A DNA stretch of 64,000 nucleotides from assembly GCA_029255685.2 (NCBI GenBank), contig CM055319.2:25267568-25331567 (forward strand). The letters run 5' to 3'. Under the pieces are notes generated by a model. That model saw only the letters and a program-made list of their open reading frames with translations, did no database searches and was not told the DNA's origin. Numbering within the stretch: the first letter of the stretch is position 1; every line of letters starts with the position of its first letter. The position numbers were made by a program, and so were the translations under genes. Below are positions 46,028-56,986 of the stretch, piece after piece. The stretch comes from Silene conica (lineage: Eukaryota > Streptophyta > Magnoliopsida > Caryophyllales > Caryophyllaceae).

Positions 46028-47026
46028 TGTGGGGAATAAAACGCGTATTCGCCCTAAACTTGCAGGATTATAATGAAAAATACAATCGTGAATATGGTCA
46101 TAAGATTAAAAAGATAAGAAAAGAAGTACAACCTTTAGTCCTCGCGCAAAAGGCCTAAGAATAGGAATTAATACAAATTCCCTCCTATAACTTGCACCCA
46201 AGACTTAGAATGAGACGTGGCCGCGTGTGCTAGAAATCCTCTCCAACTGCCTTGCAATATTGGGAGAGCAATTGAGTTTTAGATGTGAGATGTGGGGTTT
46301 TGGGAGAAGAATGCTCTCAAAAACCCTAATTTTTACCTTGAGATTATTTGACAGTGCAACAAGAGTCACTGACATAAGGAGAGTCCTCCTCCTTATGTAG
46401 TTGTTTTGGCCGAAAATTCTAATAGGGTAGGAGTGGGCTTTCCACTCTTACCTTATTCTAATTCGTGATTCGACCCATTTAGCTTTAAGTTGTTCGCGGT
46501 ATTTTTAATTATAAATCGTAACATGTTATCAGATATTAATACAGTCGATATATTAATAATGGTCTGACAAAATACGATATTGTATAATTACCCAAATTAA
46601 TATAACTGTTTATAATAATACGCGAATACAATATTTAATTAAATATAACCGTTCATATTTAATTTACGAATTAATCATGTAATCCGTATTAGCTAAAATT
46701 ATTTAATCCGTATTAAATAATAATCTCAACATCTTATTGACTAATTTAATAGTCAATACCTCTGACTAACTGTTTAGTCATATCCGGCATAAATGTGACT
46801 GTATTTTCATACCTTCACATCTCTCAAACGTGTCCTATAGGTGTGACGTATAGGGACCAGTTGACCACCGCCATCCGTATGACAATAACGTCAAACTTAT
46901 CTAGCAAGCCAACCGTTATTGATAAACGTGGATCAACTGATAAATAATACAGAAGTATGCCCTTGTGATCCTTAAAGAGATTTAATAAGTCATTGTACTT
47001 AATTGTCAAGGACACCAGCCCCAACA
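46028..47026 (-). repeat. 5' LTR of nested copia
   Basis: 999 bp copy of 38406-39403. In the element's sense it starts TGTTGGGGCTGG at 47026. Confidence 0.96.
46858..46939. promoter_or_regulatory. Nested inverted repeat in U3 of copia, counterpart of 8127-8206
   Basis: Outer arms CAGTTGACCAC (46858-46868) and GTGGATCAACTG (46928-46939) pair with one bulged base. Inner arms CAATAACG (46883-46890) and CGTTATTG (46914-46921) pair perfectly. It lies 87-168 bases into the LTR in the element's sense, the same depth as in the gag-only element. Confidence 0.8.
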
Positions 47027-47031
47027 TGATT

Positions 47032-49564
47032 TACCCTATTTCTGACAGTAAATGGGTGAGTCCTACACAAGTAGTCCCTAAAAAGTCTGGGGTGACAGTA
47101 GTTGAGAACAAAAATGGTGAGCTTGTACCCACTAGGATCCAAAACGGGTGGAGGGTTTGTATAGATTATCGTAGGTTGAATGCGGTAACTAGGAAAGACC
47201 ACTTTCCTCTTCCCTTTATTGACCAAATGCTTGAAAGGCTAGTGGGAAAGGCTTATTATTGTTTCTTGGATGGTTATTCGGGCTATTTTCAAATAGCTAT
47301 TGCCCCTGAGGATCAAGAGAAAACCACATTTACTTGTCCTTTTGGTACCTTTGCGTATCGACGCATGGCTTTTGGACTTTGTAATGCACCAGCTACTTTT
47401 CTGCGCTGTATGGTTAGCATATTTTCTGAGTATGTTGAACGTTTCATTGCGGTCTTTATGGATGATTTTACAGTGCATGGTGATTCTTTTGACACTTGTT
47501 TACACCATCTGTCTCTTGTTCTTAAGCGTTGTATTGATACTATCCTTGTCTTGAATTCTGAGAAGTGTCACTTTATGGTGGAACAAGGTATAGTACTTGG
47601 ACATGTTGTGTCTTCAAAAGGTATTGAGGTAGAGAAAGCTAAGATTGATACCATTTCTTCTCTACCTTATCCTACTAATATTCGTGAAGTTCGATCTTTT
47701 CTTGGCCATGCAGGTTTCTATCGCAGGTTCATTAAAGATTTCTCTAAGATCGCTTCACCCTTATGCAAGCTGCTGCAAAAGGAGTCAGATTTCATCTTTG
47801 ACAAAGCTTGTAAGGAGGCTTTTGATGAATTGAAAGGTAGGCTTACCTCCGCACCGATTATTCAAGCACCGGATTGGTCTCTTCCCTTTGAGATTATGTG
47901 TGACGCGAGTGATTATGCCTTAGGAGCGGTGTTGGGTCAGAAGAATGGGAGGGCTTCCCATGTCATTCATTATGCATCCATGACCTTAAATGAAGCACAG
48001 CGGAATTACACCACGACTGAGAATGAGCTTTTAGCCATTGTTTTTGCTTTGGAGAAATTTCGGTCTTATTTACTTGGTACAAAAGTGGTGGTATTTTCAG
48101 ATCATGCAGCATTGCGCCATTTGATGGCAAAGAAAGAATCTAAGCCGAGGTTGATTAGATGGATTTTGTTGCTTAGTGAATTTGATTTAGAGGTGAAAGA
48201 CAAGAAGGGAGCAGAAAATGTCGTGGCAGACCACTTAAGTCGGTTGGTGGATGTTGATGCGAATCCACATGAGAAGCATTTAGTGAAAGGATTATTCCCT
48301 GATGAAAGCTTGTTCACTATTCGTTCCGTGGAGCCATGGTACGCCAACCTTGTTAATTTTCTCTGTTCTTCTAGATTTCCGCAAGGCTTTTCCAAATCTC
48401 AAAAGGACAAGCTTCGTAGTGATGCGAAGTATTATGTATGGGATGAGCCTTATTTGTGGAAGCATGGTTCTGACCAAATCATAAGAAGGTGTGTACCAGA
48501 GAATGAGATGACTTCAATACTTACATTTTGTCACTCACATGCTTGTGGTGGTCATTTTGGTGCAAGGAGAACGGCGAGAAAGGTTCTTGATTGTGGATTT
48601 TACTGGCCTACGTTGTTTAGAGATGCCGCAAAGTTACATGTTGAATTGTGAGATTTTTGATGTTTGGGGAATCGACTTCATGGGTCCCTTCCCGAATTCA
48701 TATGGAAATCTCTACATATTATTGGCGGTGGATTATGTGTCTAAGTGGGTGGAGGCTATTCCCACTAAGACTGATGATTCCAAGGTGGTGGCGGATTTTA
48801 TCAAGGCCAACATATTTGCTCGATTTGGAATTCCAAAGGCTTTGATTAGTGACCGTGACACACATTTTGTCAACAAGACAATTGGTTTTTTGCTGAAAAA
48901 GTACTGTGTTTCTCATAAATTTTCCACGGCATATCATCCGCAGACTACTGGACAAGCTGAAGTGTCCAATAGAGAAGTTAAATCCATCCTTGAGAAGACA
49001 GTGAATCCCAATCGGAAGGATTGGAGCTTGAGATTAGATGATGCATTATGGGCTTATCGAACAGCCTATAAAACCCCAATTGGTATGTCACCTTATCGAC
49101 TTGTGTTTGGAAAAGCATGTCATTTACCGGTCGAGTTGGAGCATAAGGCATATTGGGCGATCAAAAGCTTTAATATGAGTCTCGATGACGCGGGGTTGCA
49201 TCGGAAGTTACAATTGCAAGAGTTGGAGGAGCTCCGACTCGAATCATATGAGAATGCCGCTACTTACAAAGAAAGAACGAAGGTTTGGCATGACAAGATG
49301 ATCTTGAGACGGGATTTCAAAGTTGGTCAAAAAGTTTTGTTATTCCAGTCCCGCTTTCGTCTGTTTCCAGGTACGTTGAAATCTCGTTGGATCGGTCCGC
49401 TTATAATTACTAACGTTTATCCTCGTGGTGCAGTTGAGGTACGTGATCCGACGACGGATAAAGTTTTGAAGGTGAATGGGCACCGACTGAAGCCCTATCA
49501 TGATGCTGCTGAGTTGGAGGTGGTCGAGTCATTGCATCTCTATGACCCAATTTACGAAGCTTAA
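47032..49564 (+). pseudogene. pol: Athila pol after the nested copia: RT, RNase H, integrase
   Basis: [69 protein letters not shown] and the catalytic [10 protein letters not shown] (F/YxDD type). RNase [48 protein letters not shown]. Integrase: H2C2 zinc finger ([14 protein letters not shown], then GFYWPTLF), core [50 protein letters not shown], ending with a chromodomain-less C-terminus typical of Athila/Tat ([20 protein letters not shown]). Looks broken about once here. Confidence 0.93.
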
Positions 49565-49607
49565 TCCCTTCACTAAGTCGAGCAAACGACTATAAACAAA
49601 AGCGCTA

Positions 49608-49623
49608 CCGGGAGGCAACCCGG
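49608..49623 (+). ncRNA. Stem-loop CCGGG-AGGCAA-CCCGG just after Athila pol
   Basis: Perfect 5-bp stem (49608-49612 with 49619-49623) around an AGGCAA loop, about 45 bases after the integrase stop. From memory, GGGAGGCAACCC-type hairpins after pol are common in plant Athila elements, the loop constant and the outer stem varying; I cannot confirm this here. Confidence 0.6.
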
Positions 49624-50984
49624 GGTTTTGTGTCTTCTTTTTGTTTAATTCTTTTAAGTCGTTTTATTTTATTTTATTTTTCTTTATAAAAAAAACAAAA
49701 AAAAAGGTGTGGTAGCTTTATTTTATTGTCGTTTTTAGTATTTTATTTTCGTTTTTAGTTTATTTTATTTTGACGGATTTTTTTTATGTGTGCTAGGTTT
49801 TTTTTTCAAGACGGAAGGGAAAAAAAAATGGCAAAGAGAGGAATTAACGTGAATATGTTACATTGGAAGCCTTGTTCAAGAGGGTGCGCGTTAGTCACAC
49901 CTCTGTCGTACTTATTGAGTGCGTACAGACGGATACAAATCAATAATGAGCAGCAGCGTACAAACAGAGGCGCGACCTCAGTTCATCCTTGGCGCGACTT
50001 GAGCGCGACCTAAGCTCGACCTCAGTTCACTCATGATGCGTTCATTCCCAAATTAGGTTCCTTACGTTCATCTCTTTTCCATTCCTCTATTCCACTGCCT
50101 CCATTGAAGTTACTTCCCAAAATTCAAAAACCAGAGTCACCAACCGCAGCACCCTCTATTTTCGCCTCTTCCTCTCGAATTCCTGTTCTGATTCACGAAA
50201 ATTGCTGAGCATTGGTTCGACTTTCACGAGAATTGCTGGTATTGGTTCGAAAATTGACAGCCTCCACCCTAATTTTTGGGGATTTCGCAACCTCCAGCGC
50301 TTCCCTCCCCAATTCGTGTTCACTACTTGTTCCATCCCCCACGACATCGCAGCATCGGGATTTTTGCTGAAATTGATTCGAAATTTTGGGGGTTTCTAAC
50401 CCTAATTTCCGCGATTTCCACAATTAGTGCGAAACTTGCTGGACTTGGTTCGAAAATTGCCGACCTCATTGTTCAATCATTCGTCTATCCACAACAACAA
50501 CTCCCGACTCTACTGTGCTCTGTTGCAATTGATTCGACAATTTCGCAATTGATTCGAAAATTTGGCAGCAGCGATTTGGGGTGTGTTGTTCTGGGCAGTT
50601 GAATTGCTCTGGTAAGTCATCCCTTTGCTTTATTTTGTGGTGTTTACATTGTTGTGGGGATCCTTCTTGGAGTAGTCGTTGATATCTTATCGGTCTTTCG
50701 CATCGAGGTCAAGGTCGTACCAAGCAGTCCAGTAGTATCGTGGTGCGGTGTTTGGAGTCAGAAATAAAAATGTTGTTGCTAGTGTCAGAGTCGTAATTGT
50801 TGTTGTCGTGGTGTCACAGTCGTGTTGTTCTTACTGATCTTGTCACGTTAGTGCTAGTGTCCCTGTCCTGTGTAGTGTTCGGTCGTAATTGTTGTTGTTG
50901 CTGTCGATTCGTGTCGTTGGGAGTCTGGTTTTTCTCGAGGAGTTGTTTGTGGAGTTTCTGTTGCAGGTTGTTAGTCTCTGAAAT
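49624..50984 (+). other. Region between Athila pol and the extra ORF, with a possible leader intron
   Basis: About 1.35 kb. It starts T-rich (49620-49800). It holds 11-bp units GCGCGACCTCA (49970), GCGCGACTTGA (49992), GCGCGACCTAA (50003) and GCTCGACCTCA (50014). From 50200 to 50570 there are about six copies of a (T)TGRTTCGAAAATT-like word. A good splice donor (CTG|GTAAGTCA at 50612) and acceptor (TTCTGTTGCAG ending at 50966) frame a 355-base candidate intron just upstream of the ORF's ATG at 50985. Confidence 0.65.
49970..50024. repeat. 11-bp CG units after Athila pol, same family as in the LTR
   Basis: GCGCGACYTNA at 49970, 49992, 50003 and 50014; spacings 22, 11 and 11 bp. Confidence 0.85.
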
Positions 50985-52394
50985 ATGACAACAAAACGAA
51001 AAAATCCACCCCGAAAAGCTACAAAAACTACCCCGAAAGCTGCTGCTAGTACCTCACGTGCTAGTGGCGTTGTAAATTACATGGGCTGTAATTTGACTGA
51101 GGAACAAAAGAACTATTGGCGAGCCCTTACCCTTCCCAAACGAACCATTAGAGTGACAGAGTTTTTTGACCGGGATGCATTACAGGAGTTGGGGGTTCTT
51201 GAGGCAGTGACGGAATTGTTGAGTCGGGCTGGGTTGAGTGAGTTTTTGAACATGGGGGCTGAGACATATAAGCGACTGACGCTAGAGTTATTATCAACCG
51301 TTGAGAAAGTGCCTGAGAGCGACCCTCTTAGCATTCAATTTCAGTTGATGAATACCCAAACCGTTATGTATTATCCTACTTTGAGGGAAATTTTTGGTGT
51401 CGCCCCAAGAGTTAATACGGAGCGTTGGAATGGGCCTACTTGGGCGGAAACAAATGAGTTTTGGTATGCTCTTACCCATCAGCATCATACGGGGCGCACT
51501 CAGAAAAGTTCTAGGATTCCTCATCCGGCATTTCGTTTCATTCATCGTGTCCTTGTGATGACTTTCTTCTGTCAAGGGGAGCTTACCAATATTACCCGGA
51601 ATGAGATTCAAATGTTGTGGGGTATGGGGCCGGAAGGAGTGGGTCGACCAGATTGGGTGAGTGAGTTTGTTCAAATGTGCATTGAGATTAGGGGAGTGAA
51701 GACTGGTAAGCTTGCTATGGGGGGTATGGTGACCTTGTTGGCGGCTCACTTAGGGTATGAGTTGGATCCTAAAGATCAAGTCCGCGGGGTCTCTTCTCTG
51801 AATATTGCTTCCATGTGTTGCCATATGCAAATGATCGTTCGAGTTGCTTGTGAGGAGCCGGCATATGCTTTACAGATAGGCACTGTTCTCAAGACACCAT
51901 ACTTGAGACTTCCTCGACCAGAGGGTGTTCCGATTCCGGTGGGACCACGTGATAGTGACTTATACATTCCTCAGGACCCTCCTGAGCTGCTTGTCCTCAC
52001 TGCTGCCACAAAGACTATTGAAATGACTCATGAGGAGGTCGACATGGAAGAGGTTGAGGCTGATGGTTCAGGCGAGAATGAGGCTAATGAAGCTAATGGG
52101 GCAGCTACTGTTGAGGGGGCTGATTGTGGAGAGGCTATTGGTGATTCGGTTTGGCGAGACCGTGTGGAGCTTGAGTTGGAGGAATTACGGGATGAGATAG
52201 AGAGTGTACATGATGCGACCAGGGAGTGTTTGGCACTGCAACGTGCCATGAGTGACGTGTTCACCACCATGTATCCGAGTTCTTACACACCTCCTGCGGC
52301 TTCCTTCTTTTCGGAGTTAGCCACGAGACGTGTTGACAGAGAGGCTCGTGCGCGAGCCCAGCAGACCCGACGCTTAGGGTCTCCTTCTTCGTAG
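50985..52394 (+). CDS. ATHILA-type extra ORF (ORF-1 / env-position protein), looks whole
   Basis: A 469-residue frame after pol. Basic N-terminus (MTTKRKNPPRKATKTTPKAA), then the conserved Athila domain (LPKRTIRVTEFFDRDALQEL, LLSTVEKVPESDPLSIQFQL, YPTLREIFGV, WNGPTWAETNEFWYALT, FRFIHRVLVMTFFCQGE, LWGMGPEGVGRPDWVSEF), followed by an acidic Glu/Ala/Gly-rich tail (about residues 345-390) and a predicted helical C-terminus. Family knowledge: this domain (ATHILA ORF-1) is widespread in plant Athila elements at the env position; its function is unknown. I see no convincing signal peptide or transmembrane segment. Confidence 0.88.
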   Translation: MTTKRKNPPRKATKTTPKAAASTSRASGVVNYMGCNLTEEQKNYWRALTLPKRTIRVTEFFDRDALQELGVLEAVTELLSRAGLSEFLNMGAETYKRLTLELLSTVEKVPESDPLSIQFQLMNTQTVMYYPTLREIFGVAPRVNTERWNGPTWAETNEFWYALTHQHHTGRTQKSSRIPHPAFRFIHRVLVMTFFCQGELTNITRNEIQMLWGMGPEGVGRPDWVSEFVQMCIEIRGVKTGKLAMGGMVTLLAAHLGYELDPKDQVRGVSSLNIASMCCHMQMIVRVACEEPAYALQIGTVLKTPYLRLPRPEGVPIPVGPRDSDLYIPQDPPELLVLTAATKTIEMTHEEVDMEEVEADGSGENEANEANGAATVEGADCGEAIGDSVWRDRVELELEELRDEIESVHDATRECLALQRAMSDVFTTMYPSSYTPPAASFFSELATRRVDREARARAQQTRRLGSPSS

Positions 52395-53381
52395 CTAGTG
52401 GTATGGCTTTTCCCCTTGTTTTTTTTGTGTTCCCGTACAACATTGGGGACAATGTTTGGTTCAAGCATGGGGAGGGGTATATGCACTTTTGTACATATTT
52501 TATTCCGTCATTTTTGTAGTTTATTTTCTTTACTCTTTTCTAATAAAAAAAAAGGAAAAAAATGAAAAAAAAAGGAAAAAAAAAAAACAAGAAAAAAAAG
52601 AGGAACCCGGCTAGGTGAAAACCCGAAAGGGCGCCTAGGCAAAAATGGGACAAGTGGCCGAGGACGGAGTGAAAACCCGAAAGGGCGCTCCGAGTAAAAT
52701 GAAAAATCGAGTTGCGTGCCACGAGAGTAGTGTGAGGAAAATAGCTAGAGTGAAAACCTGCAAGGGCGGGCGCTCTAGGAAAAATGAGAGAAATAGGAAA
52801 AAAATTTCAATCTCACATTGGTCTTTTGTTCTGTTTTTGGCGAGGCGTCATAAGAAGGGTGTTAAAGAAGGTCGGTCGGGTAGGCCTAGTGGCAAAGGTG
52901 AGGAGAACCGTGGTGCTATGTTGTTGTTGATTGCACCTTGCTTTGGCGGTTGTGGAATTGGAGTAAGCTGGAGTAGTGGTGGTTAGGAAATTCACATGGT
53001 TTCTTTGGTTATTGTTGAGTTATAGGTGAGGTTGTTGTTTTGAGGAGTTTTGACTTATGTGAATTTTTGCTAGGATGGAGTGATACGGGGCGTAGTTTGT
53101 CTTGTTACTTGCATTGTGTTGATTTGTGTCACTAATTGGTGTTGCGTTGTTCCATTGTCATTTGAAGAAGTGGGTAACTCGGGTGTTGTTGGTGTGTTGC
53201 TATTTTATAGTAGCGGTAGTTTATGCTTAGAGGGTGTTTTGGAGGGTGTGTGAGGAAAGAGAGCATTATTGTCATCGGTCATTTTCTACCATGTGCTGTG
53301 TTTGAGCTAGTGTTGTTTTGCGTTTCTTTGTGTTCCTTAGTTTTACATCGAGGGCGAGTAAAAGTTCAAGCATGGGGAATT
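52395..53381 (+). other. 3' untranslated region and polypurine tract of Athila
   Basis: An A-run (52543-52605), three related hairpins (52611-52778), then G/T-rich sequence. A purine-rich CAAGCATGGGGAATT ends at 53381 just before the 3' LTR. A similar CAAGCATGGGGAGG lies at 52463-52476. Confidence 0.8.
52611..52778 (+). ncRNA. Three tandem hairpins with GNRA tetraloops and covarying stems
   Basis: Hairpin 1: CTAGG (52611-52615) pairs with CCTAG (52634-52638). Hairpin 2: CGGAG (52665-52669) pairs with CTCCG (52688-52692). Hairpin 3: CTAGAG (52745-52750) pairs with CTCTAG (52773-52778). Inside each is TGAAAA, an inner stem CCC-GAAA-GGG (CCT-GCAA-GGG in the third) and CG. The interior is conserved while the outer stems change in a pairing-compatible way, the pattern expected of selected RNA structure. 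Placed in the Athila 3' untranslated RNA; function unknown. Confidence 0.75.
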
Positions 53382-54671
53382 TGATGCGACTCATTTAGTC
53401 GGAGTTAAATCGCCGGAGTTAGTGTGGTTTTGTTGGTTTTATGTGGTGTTATGTAGCTTAATTGTAGGTTACTTGTTGGTGAGCCTAGATTAGCTATTCG
53501 GTCGGTCTTATAGTGTTTATGACAGTTTTCAAGTGTGGGGATAGATGGGCCAAAATTCCTATGAAGATATCTCAGATGTGTGCGCTTAAGGTGCGCTAAT
53601 TGAGTGCACTAATGTGAGAAAAGAACCAATGGGCAGCCTCAAGGTACGACTGAAGTACGACTGAAGCGCGACGGAAGTGCGACCAAGGTGCAAGTGAAGT
53701 GCGACTGAAGCGCGACTGACAATTGTTCAGATTTTAGTTTTTACCTAATTACTATATAAGTTTTCTATCTAGGTTTTGAGAAGAGGGAGTTAGCCGCCAT
53801 TGAGACAAAAACATTATTTTGCTATTTTCAAGACTATGTGTAACTAATTTCTCTCTTTCTTGGATTCGGGCAATTGAAGCACTCTTTATACAATTGTGAG
53901 TTTGAATGTTTTAATTTCTTTTCTTGATTATTGTGAATTGTTTGTTCCTAATTTTATGAATGATTATTTATAATTGCTAGGTGTACAACTAGTAAGAGAT
54001 CTCTTCATTCTATTGTTAGTATTGTTAATTGAATAGGATTTATTGATTAACTTTACATTGGTAACATCTAAGAATTAGTATTGAACGGGATACGTTGATA
54101 TTAGTACTTAGAAGCAATTCACATAAATATCTAAAGTGCAACTGGATTGTATACGCTATTTATTTTCTATCGAATTCTCTAAATTATATTGTTGTTGTTG
54201 AATTAAACCTTGAACTGGATTGTTAAGGTTGTTTAATGGTTAGGGTTGATTAAGAACGGGATTCGTTTTAATTGACTATTCGTAAGAAGAATTGGAATTT
54301 TACATTCGCGATAGAGTAATCAAGATTAGTAATTGAGACCGTCTGACAATGATCAATTGTTGTCATTGAGTGTGGATATATGCTTGGTTCCAAGACTCTT
54401 CCAAATCATTTGATACATCATACATCATTAGCTTAATTACTTAAATTGCATTAGATTTTCATCTTAGTTTGTTAGAAAATCAATCCAAAACCCCTTTTTT
54501 GTTACGACGATCTCTAATTTCATTAGAGATCGACTTTTCCTACATTATAATTGCATAAATTGTTAATCTGATTCCCTTGGGTTCGACCCTTATTTCCGCT
54601 TTACTACTGTTTAGTATTTCGATTTAAGTGATATAAATTGTTAATTTGAGGCATACGACTTTAGCCTGTCA
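53382..54671 (+). repeat. Athila 3' LTR, copy A
   Basis: 1290 bp, TGATGCGACTC to GCCTGTCA, followed by the ACCAT duplication at 54672-54676. Confidence 0.96.
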
Positions 54672-56242
54672 ACCATTTTAAGAATGACCGATTATGCTCC
54701 ATTGTTAACCACCTTTCTCCTTTAGTAGGGTTTTCTGCACTTAGAAGGGTTTGATGCTTCTCTAAATATGTATGCACATCGACCATGTGTTGTAGAATAT
54801 AAAAGTGTGCCTGATCGTTTATGGATTAACAGTGAGTACTTTTTTTCCCAGAGTACCTTGTCCTTCTAATCTTCCTTCATGTCTAGAAGTCGGAATCCCA
54901 ATAGATACAACATCAGACATGTAGTCATTGGCAAAATCTAGCGCCTTTTCCGCCACATATCCTTGAATCATACAACCTTCTGGCCTGTTTTGATTTCTTA
55001 CATAGCCGGCTAAGGGCTTCATATATCGCTCAAATGGGTACATGTTTCTTAAGAAGACTGGTCCACAAATCTTAATTTCCCTCACCAAATGTACTACTAG
55101 GTGTTGCATTATATCAAAGAAGGAAGGAGGAAAAAACATCTCAAGTTCACACATAGTAGTAACAACATCTCGTTGTAATGTATTCAAGGTATCTGAGTCA
55201 ACAACTTTGCTAAATATTGCATTGAAAAAATAGCAAAGTCTAGTAATAGCTCCCCGAACAGGATTAGGCAGAACTCCACGAAGCGTTACTGGAAGTAGTT
55301 GTTGCATTAAAGTATGACAGTCATGTGATTTCAAACCAACCAATTTTAACTCTTTCAAAGATACAAGATTTTTTATGTTGGATGAATAGCCTTGCGGTAC
55401 CTTAACCCCATGCAAACATTCACACACACTTCTTTTCTCATTTCGTGACAGAGTAAAACAAGTTGGGGGTAAATAGGTTCTTGAACCTCTAATTTGTGGT
55501 GCTAATTTTGGCCGTATATTTTGAGCAACCATATCTTCTCTAGCTTTAACACCATTCTTAGTTTTACCAGGGATATTGAGAAGTGTGCCAATAATGCTTT
55601 CACACACATTTTTCTCCACATGCATGACATCAATACAATGTCTCACGGACAAATGTTTCCAGTATGGTAAATCCCAAAATACAGACTTCTTCTAGTATAA
55701 TGTCCCATTACTTGGCCTTTTATATATTTTTCCAAAATTATTTTCAATGTTTTTCACTTTTTCATAAACCTCTTTCCCACTTAAAATTTTTGGAGGGTTT
55801 CTAAGTTCTTGTTTCCCATTAAAAGGCTTCGTTTTTTTTCCTATAAGGGTGTGAGCGGTGTAGCAATATTCGGCTACAAAGGTAAACATTCTTTCCTCCA
55901 TGAACTAAACGATCAGAAACCGTATCCTCGTCACAAATTGGGCACGCTTTAGCCCCTTTCACGGTATAACCAGATAAGTTGTCGTAAGCTGGAAAATCAT
56001 TAATGGTGCAAAATATCATGGCACGTAGGTTAAAAGTCTCACAGCGATAAGCACCATATACCTCTACCCCTTCATCCCATAATAACTTCAAATCATCGAT
56101 CAATGGTTCAAGGAAAACATCTATGCCATTTCCAGGTTGCTTAAGCCCCGAAATCAGAAGTGACAACATAAGATATTTACGTTTCATGCATAACCAAGGA
56201 GGCAGATTATAAATTGTTAGCAAAACCGGCCACGTACTCCAC
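54672..56242 (-). pseudogene. CACTA transposase (TNP2), Tnp2 C-terminal half and DUF4218, copy A
   Basis: From 56242 downward: Tnp2 (Transposase_21) part TWPVLLTIYNLPPWLCMKRK, GIDVFLEPLIDDLKLLWDEG, FNLRAMIFCTINDFPAYDNL and GAKACPICDEDT; then RHCIDVMHVEKNVCESIIGT and the DUF4218 part (RGAITRLCYFFNAIF, LHGVKVPQGYSSNIKNLVSL, GPVFLRNMYPFERYMKPLAG), continuing to WLTMEHNRSFLKW at the Athila insertion point. There is a frameshift at an A-run near 55835, an in-frame stop near 55692 and another frameshift near 54830. The N-terminal half is missing: the frame is cut at the duplication junction. Inactive. Confidence 0.88.
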
Positions 56243-56243
56243 T
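56242..56243. other. Duplication junction
   Basis: CACTA transposase coding sequence (minus-strand reading ...STWPV) ends at 56242 and Sirevirus LTR sequence corresponding to 18464 begins at 56243 (TCTACGAAGTACG). No TIR or LTR edge and no target-site duplication lies here. Confidence 0.8.
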
Positions 56244-56759
56244 CTACGAAGTACGTTTCTCTAGGAATTTTAATTTTGACAATAACGGTTAAAATAAAAT
56301 CCTTAGTTTATTAGAATTAATATTTACCTCATAAGATAAATATTTTAATTCTTGTCAACTAATGACTATTTCTATTTTAAAACCGTTTATAAGATTACCA
56401 AATTAATATATAATAATATATTAATAGCACGCATAAATCTTCATGCTTTGATTTGTTTCACGCAAATCTCATTTCTTCAATAGTTATAGGCATGATCTAC
56501 AACTTAAGAACTCTTGATTATTGTAATAAAACTTGTGTCTTGCGAATCTTCAAAAGATTTGACAATTACTATGAACTTGATCTTTCTTCAATCTTTGATT
56601 GAGTTTATACTTTATTCAACTACGATCTTCGTTCTATAATAACTGTACACTTAAACGCACGATTACACGCATATGCATATAAAACATAATCACCTAGACT
56701 TGTCATTATTAAAACATAAAACAATATATTAATCATATAGAATATATTACTCAACAACA
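56243..56759 (-). repeat. Truncated Sirevirus LTR remnant, copy B
   Basis: Matches 18464-18979 with a few differences. The PBS-proximal two thirds of the LTR and the whole Sirevirus body are absent here. Confidence 0.75.
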
Positions 56760-56986
56760 CATATATATACTGTTAAAGTACACAGGACGCACAATGTTTT
56801 CGAAATCAAACTACATACATTACTAATAGCTACGGCTAGAGGTAAAGAAAATAGTTTGCCCACAAGTCCCGAACCTCATCAAGTTCTTCTTGTGAATATG
56901 GAGGTGTGTCATGAAAAACCTGTCAATAATGCACATAACGGGTTGTTTATAATACGTACGCACCACACTATTACACGAGCTGAAGT

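Larger units (their letters stand above)
38406..47026 (-). mobile_element. Ty1/copia retrotransposon nested in Athila pol
   Basis: 8621 bp read on the minus strand: 5' LTR 46028-47026, initiator-Met primer site 46014-46025, leader with phased palindromes, gag 43092-44294, pol 40265-43019, 3' non-coding region, purine tract, 3' LTR 38406-39403. TSD TGATT at 38401-38405 and 47027-47031. The LTRs differ at about six positions plus a one-base length difference by eye (about 0.6%), younger than the Athila it interrupts. The coding part looks broken in about three places. Lineage within copia (Tork/Angela/Ikeros-like) is not resolved by eye. Confidence 0.95.
34194..54671 (+). mobile_element. Athila-type Ty3/gypsy retrotransposon, copy A, with a nested copia element
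   Basis: 5' LTR 34194-35484, primer site, gag-protease, pol split by a copia element (38406-47026), an additional ATHILA-type ORF after pol, polypurine tract, and 3' LTR 53382-54671. TSD ACCAT at 34189-34193 and 54672-54676, in the CACTA transposase coding sequence. Without the nested element it is about 11.86 kb, normal for Athila. The LTRs differ at about 12 of 1290 positions by eye (about 0.9%). The gag-pol part looks broken in about four places besides the insertion; the extra ORF looks whole. Confidence 0.95.
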
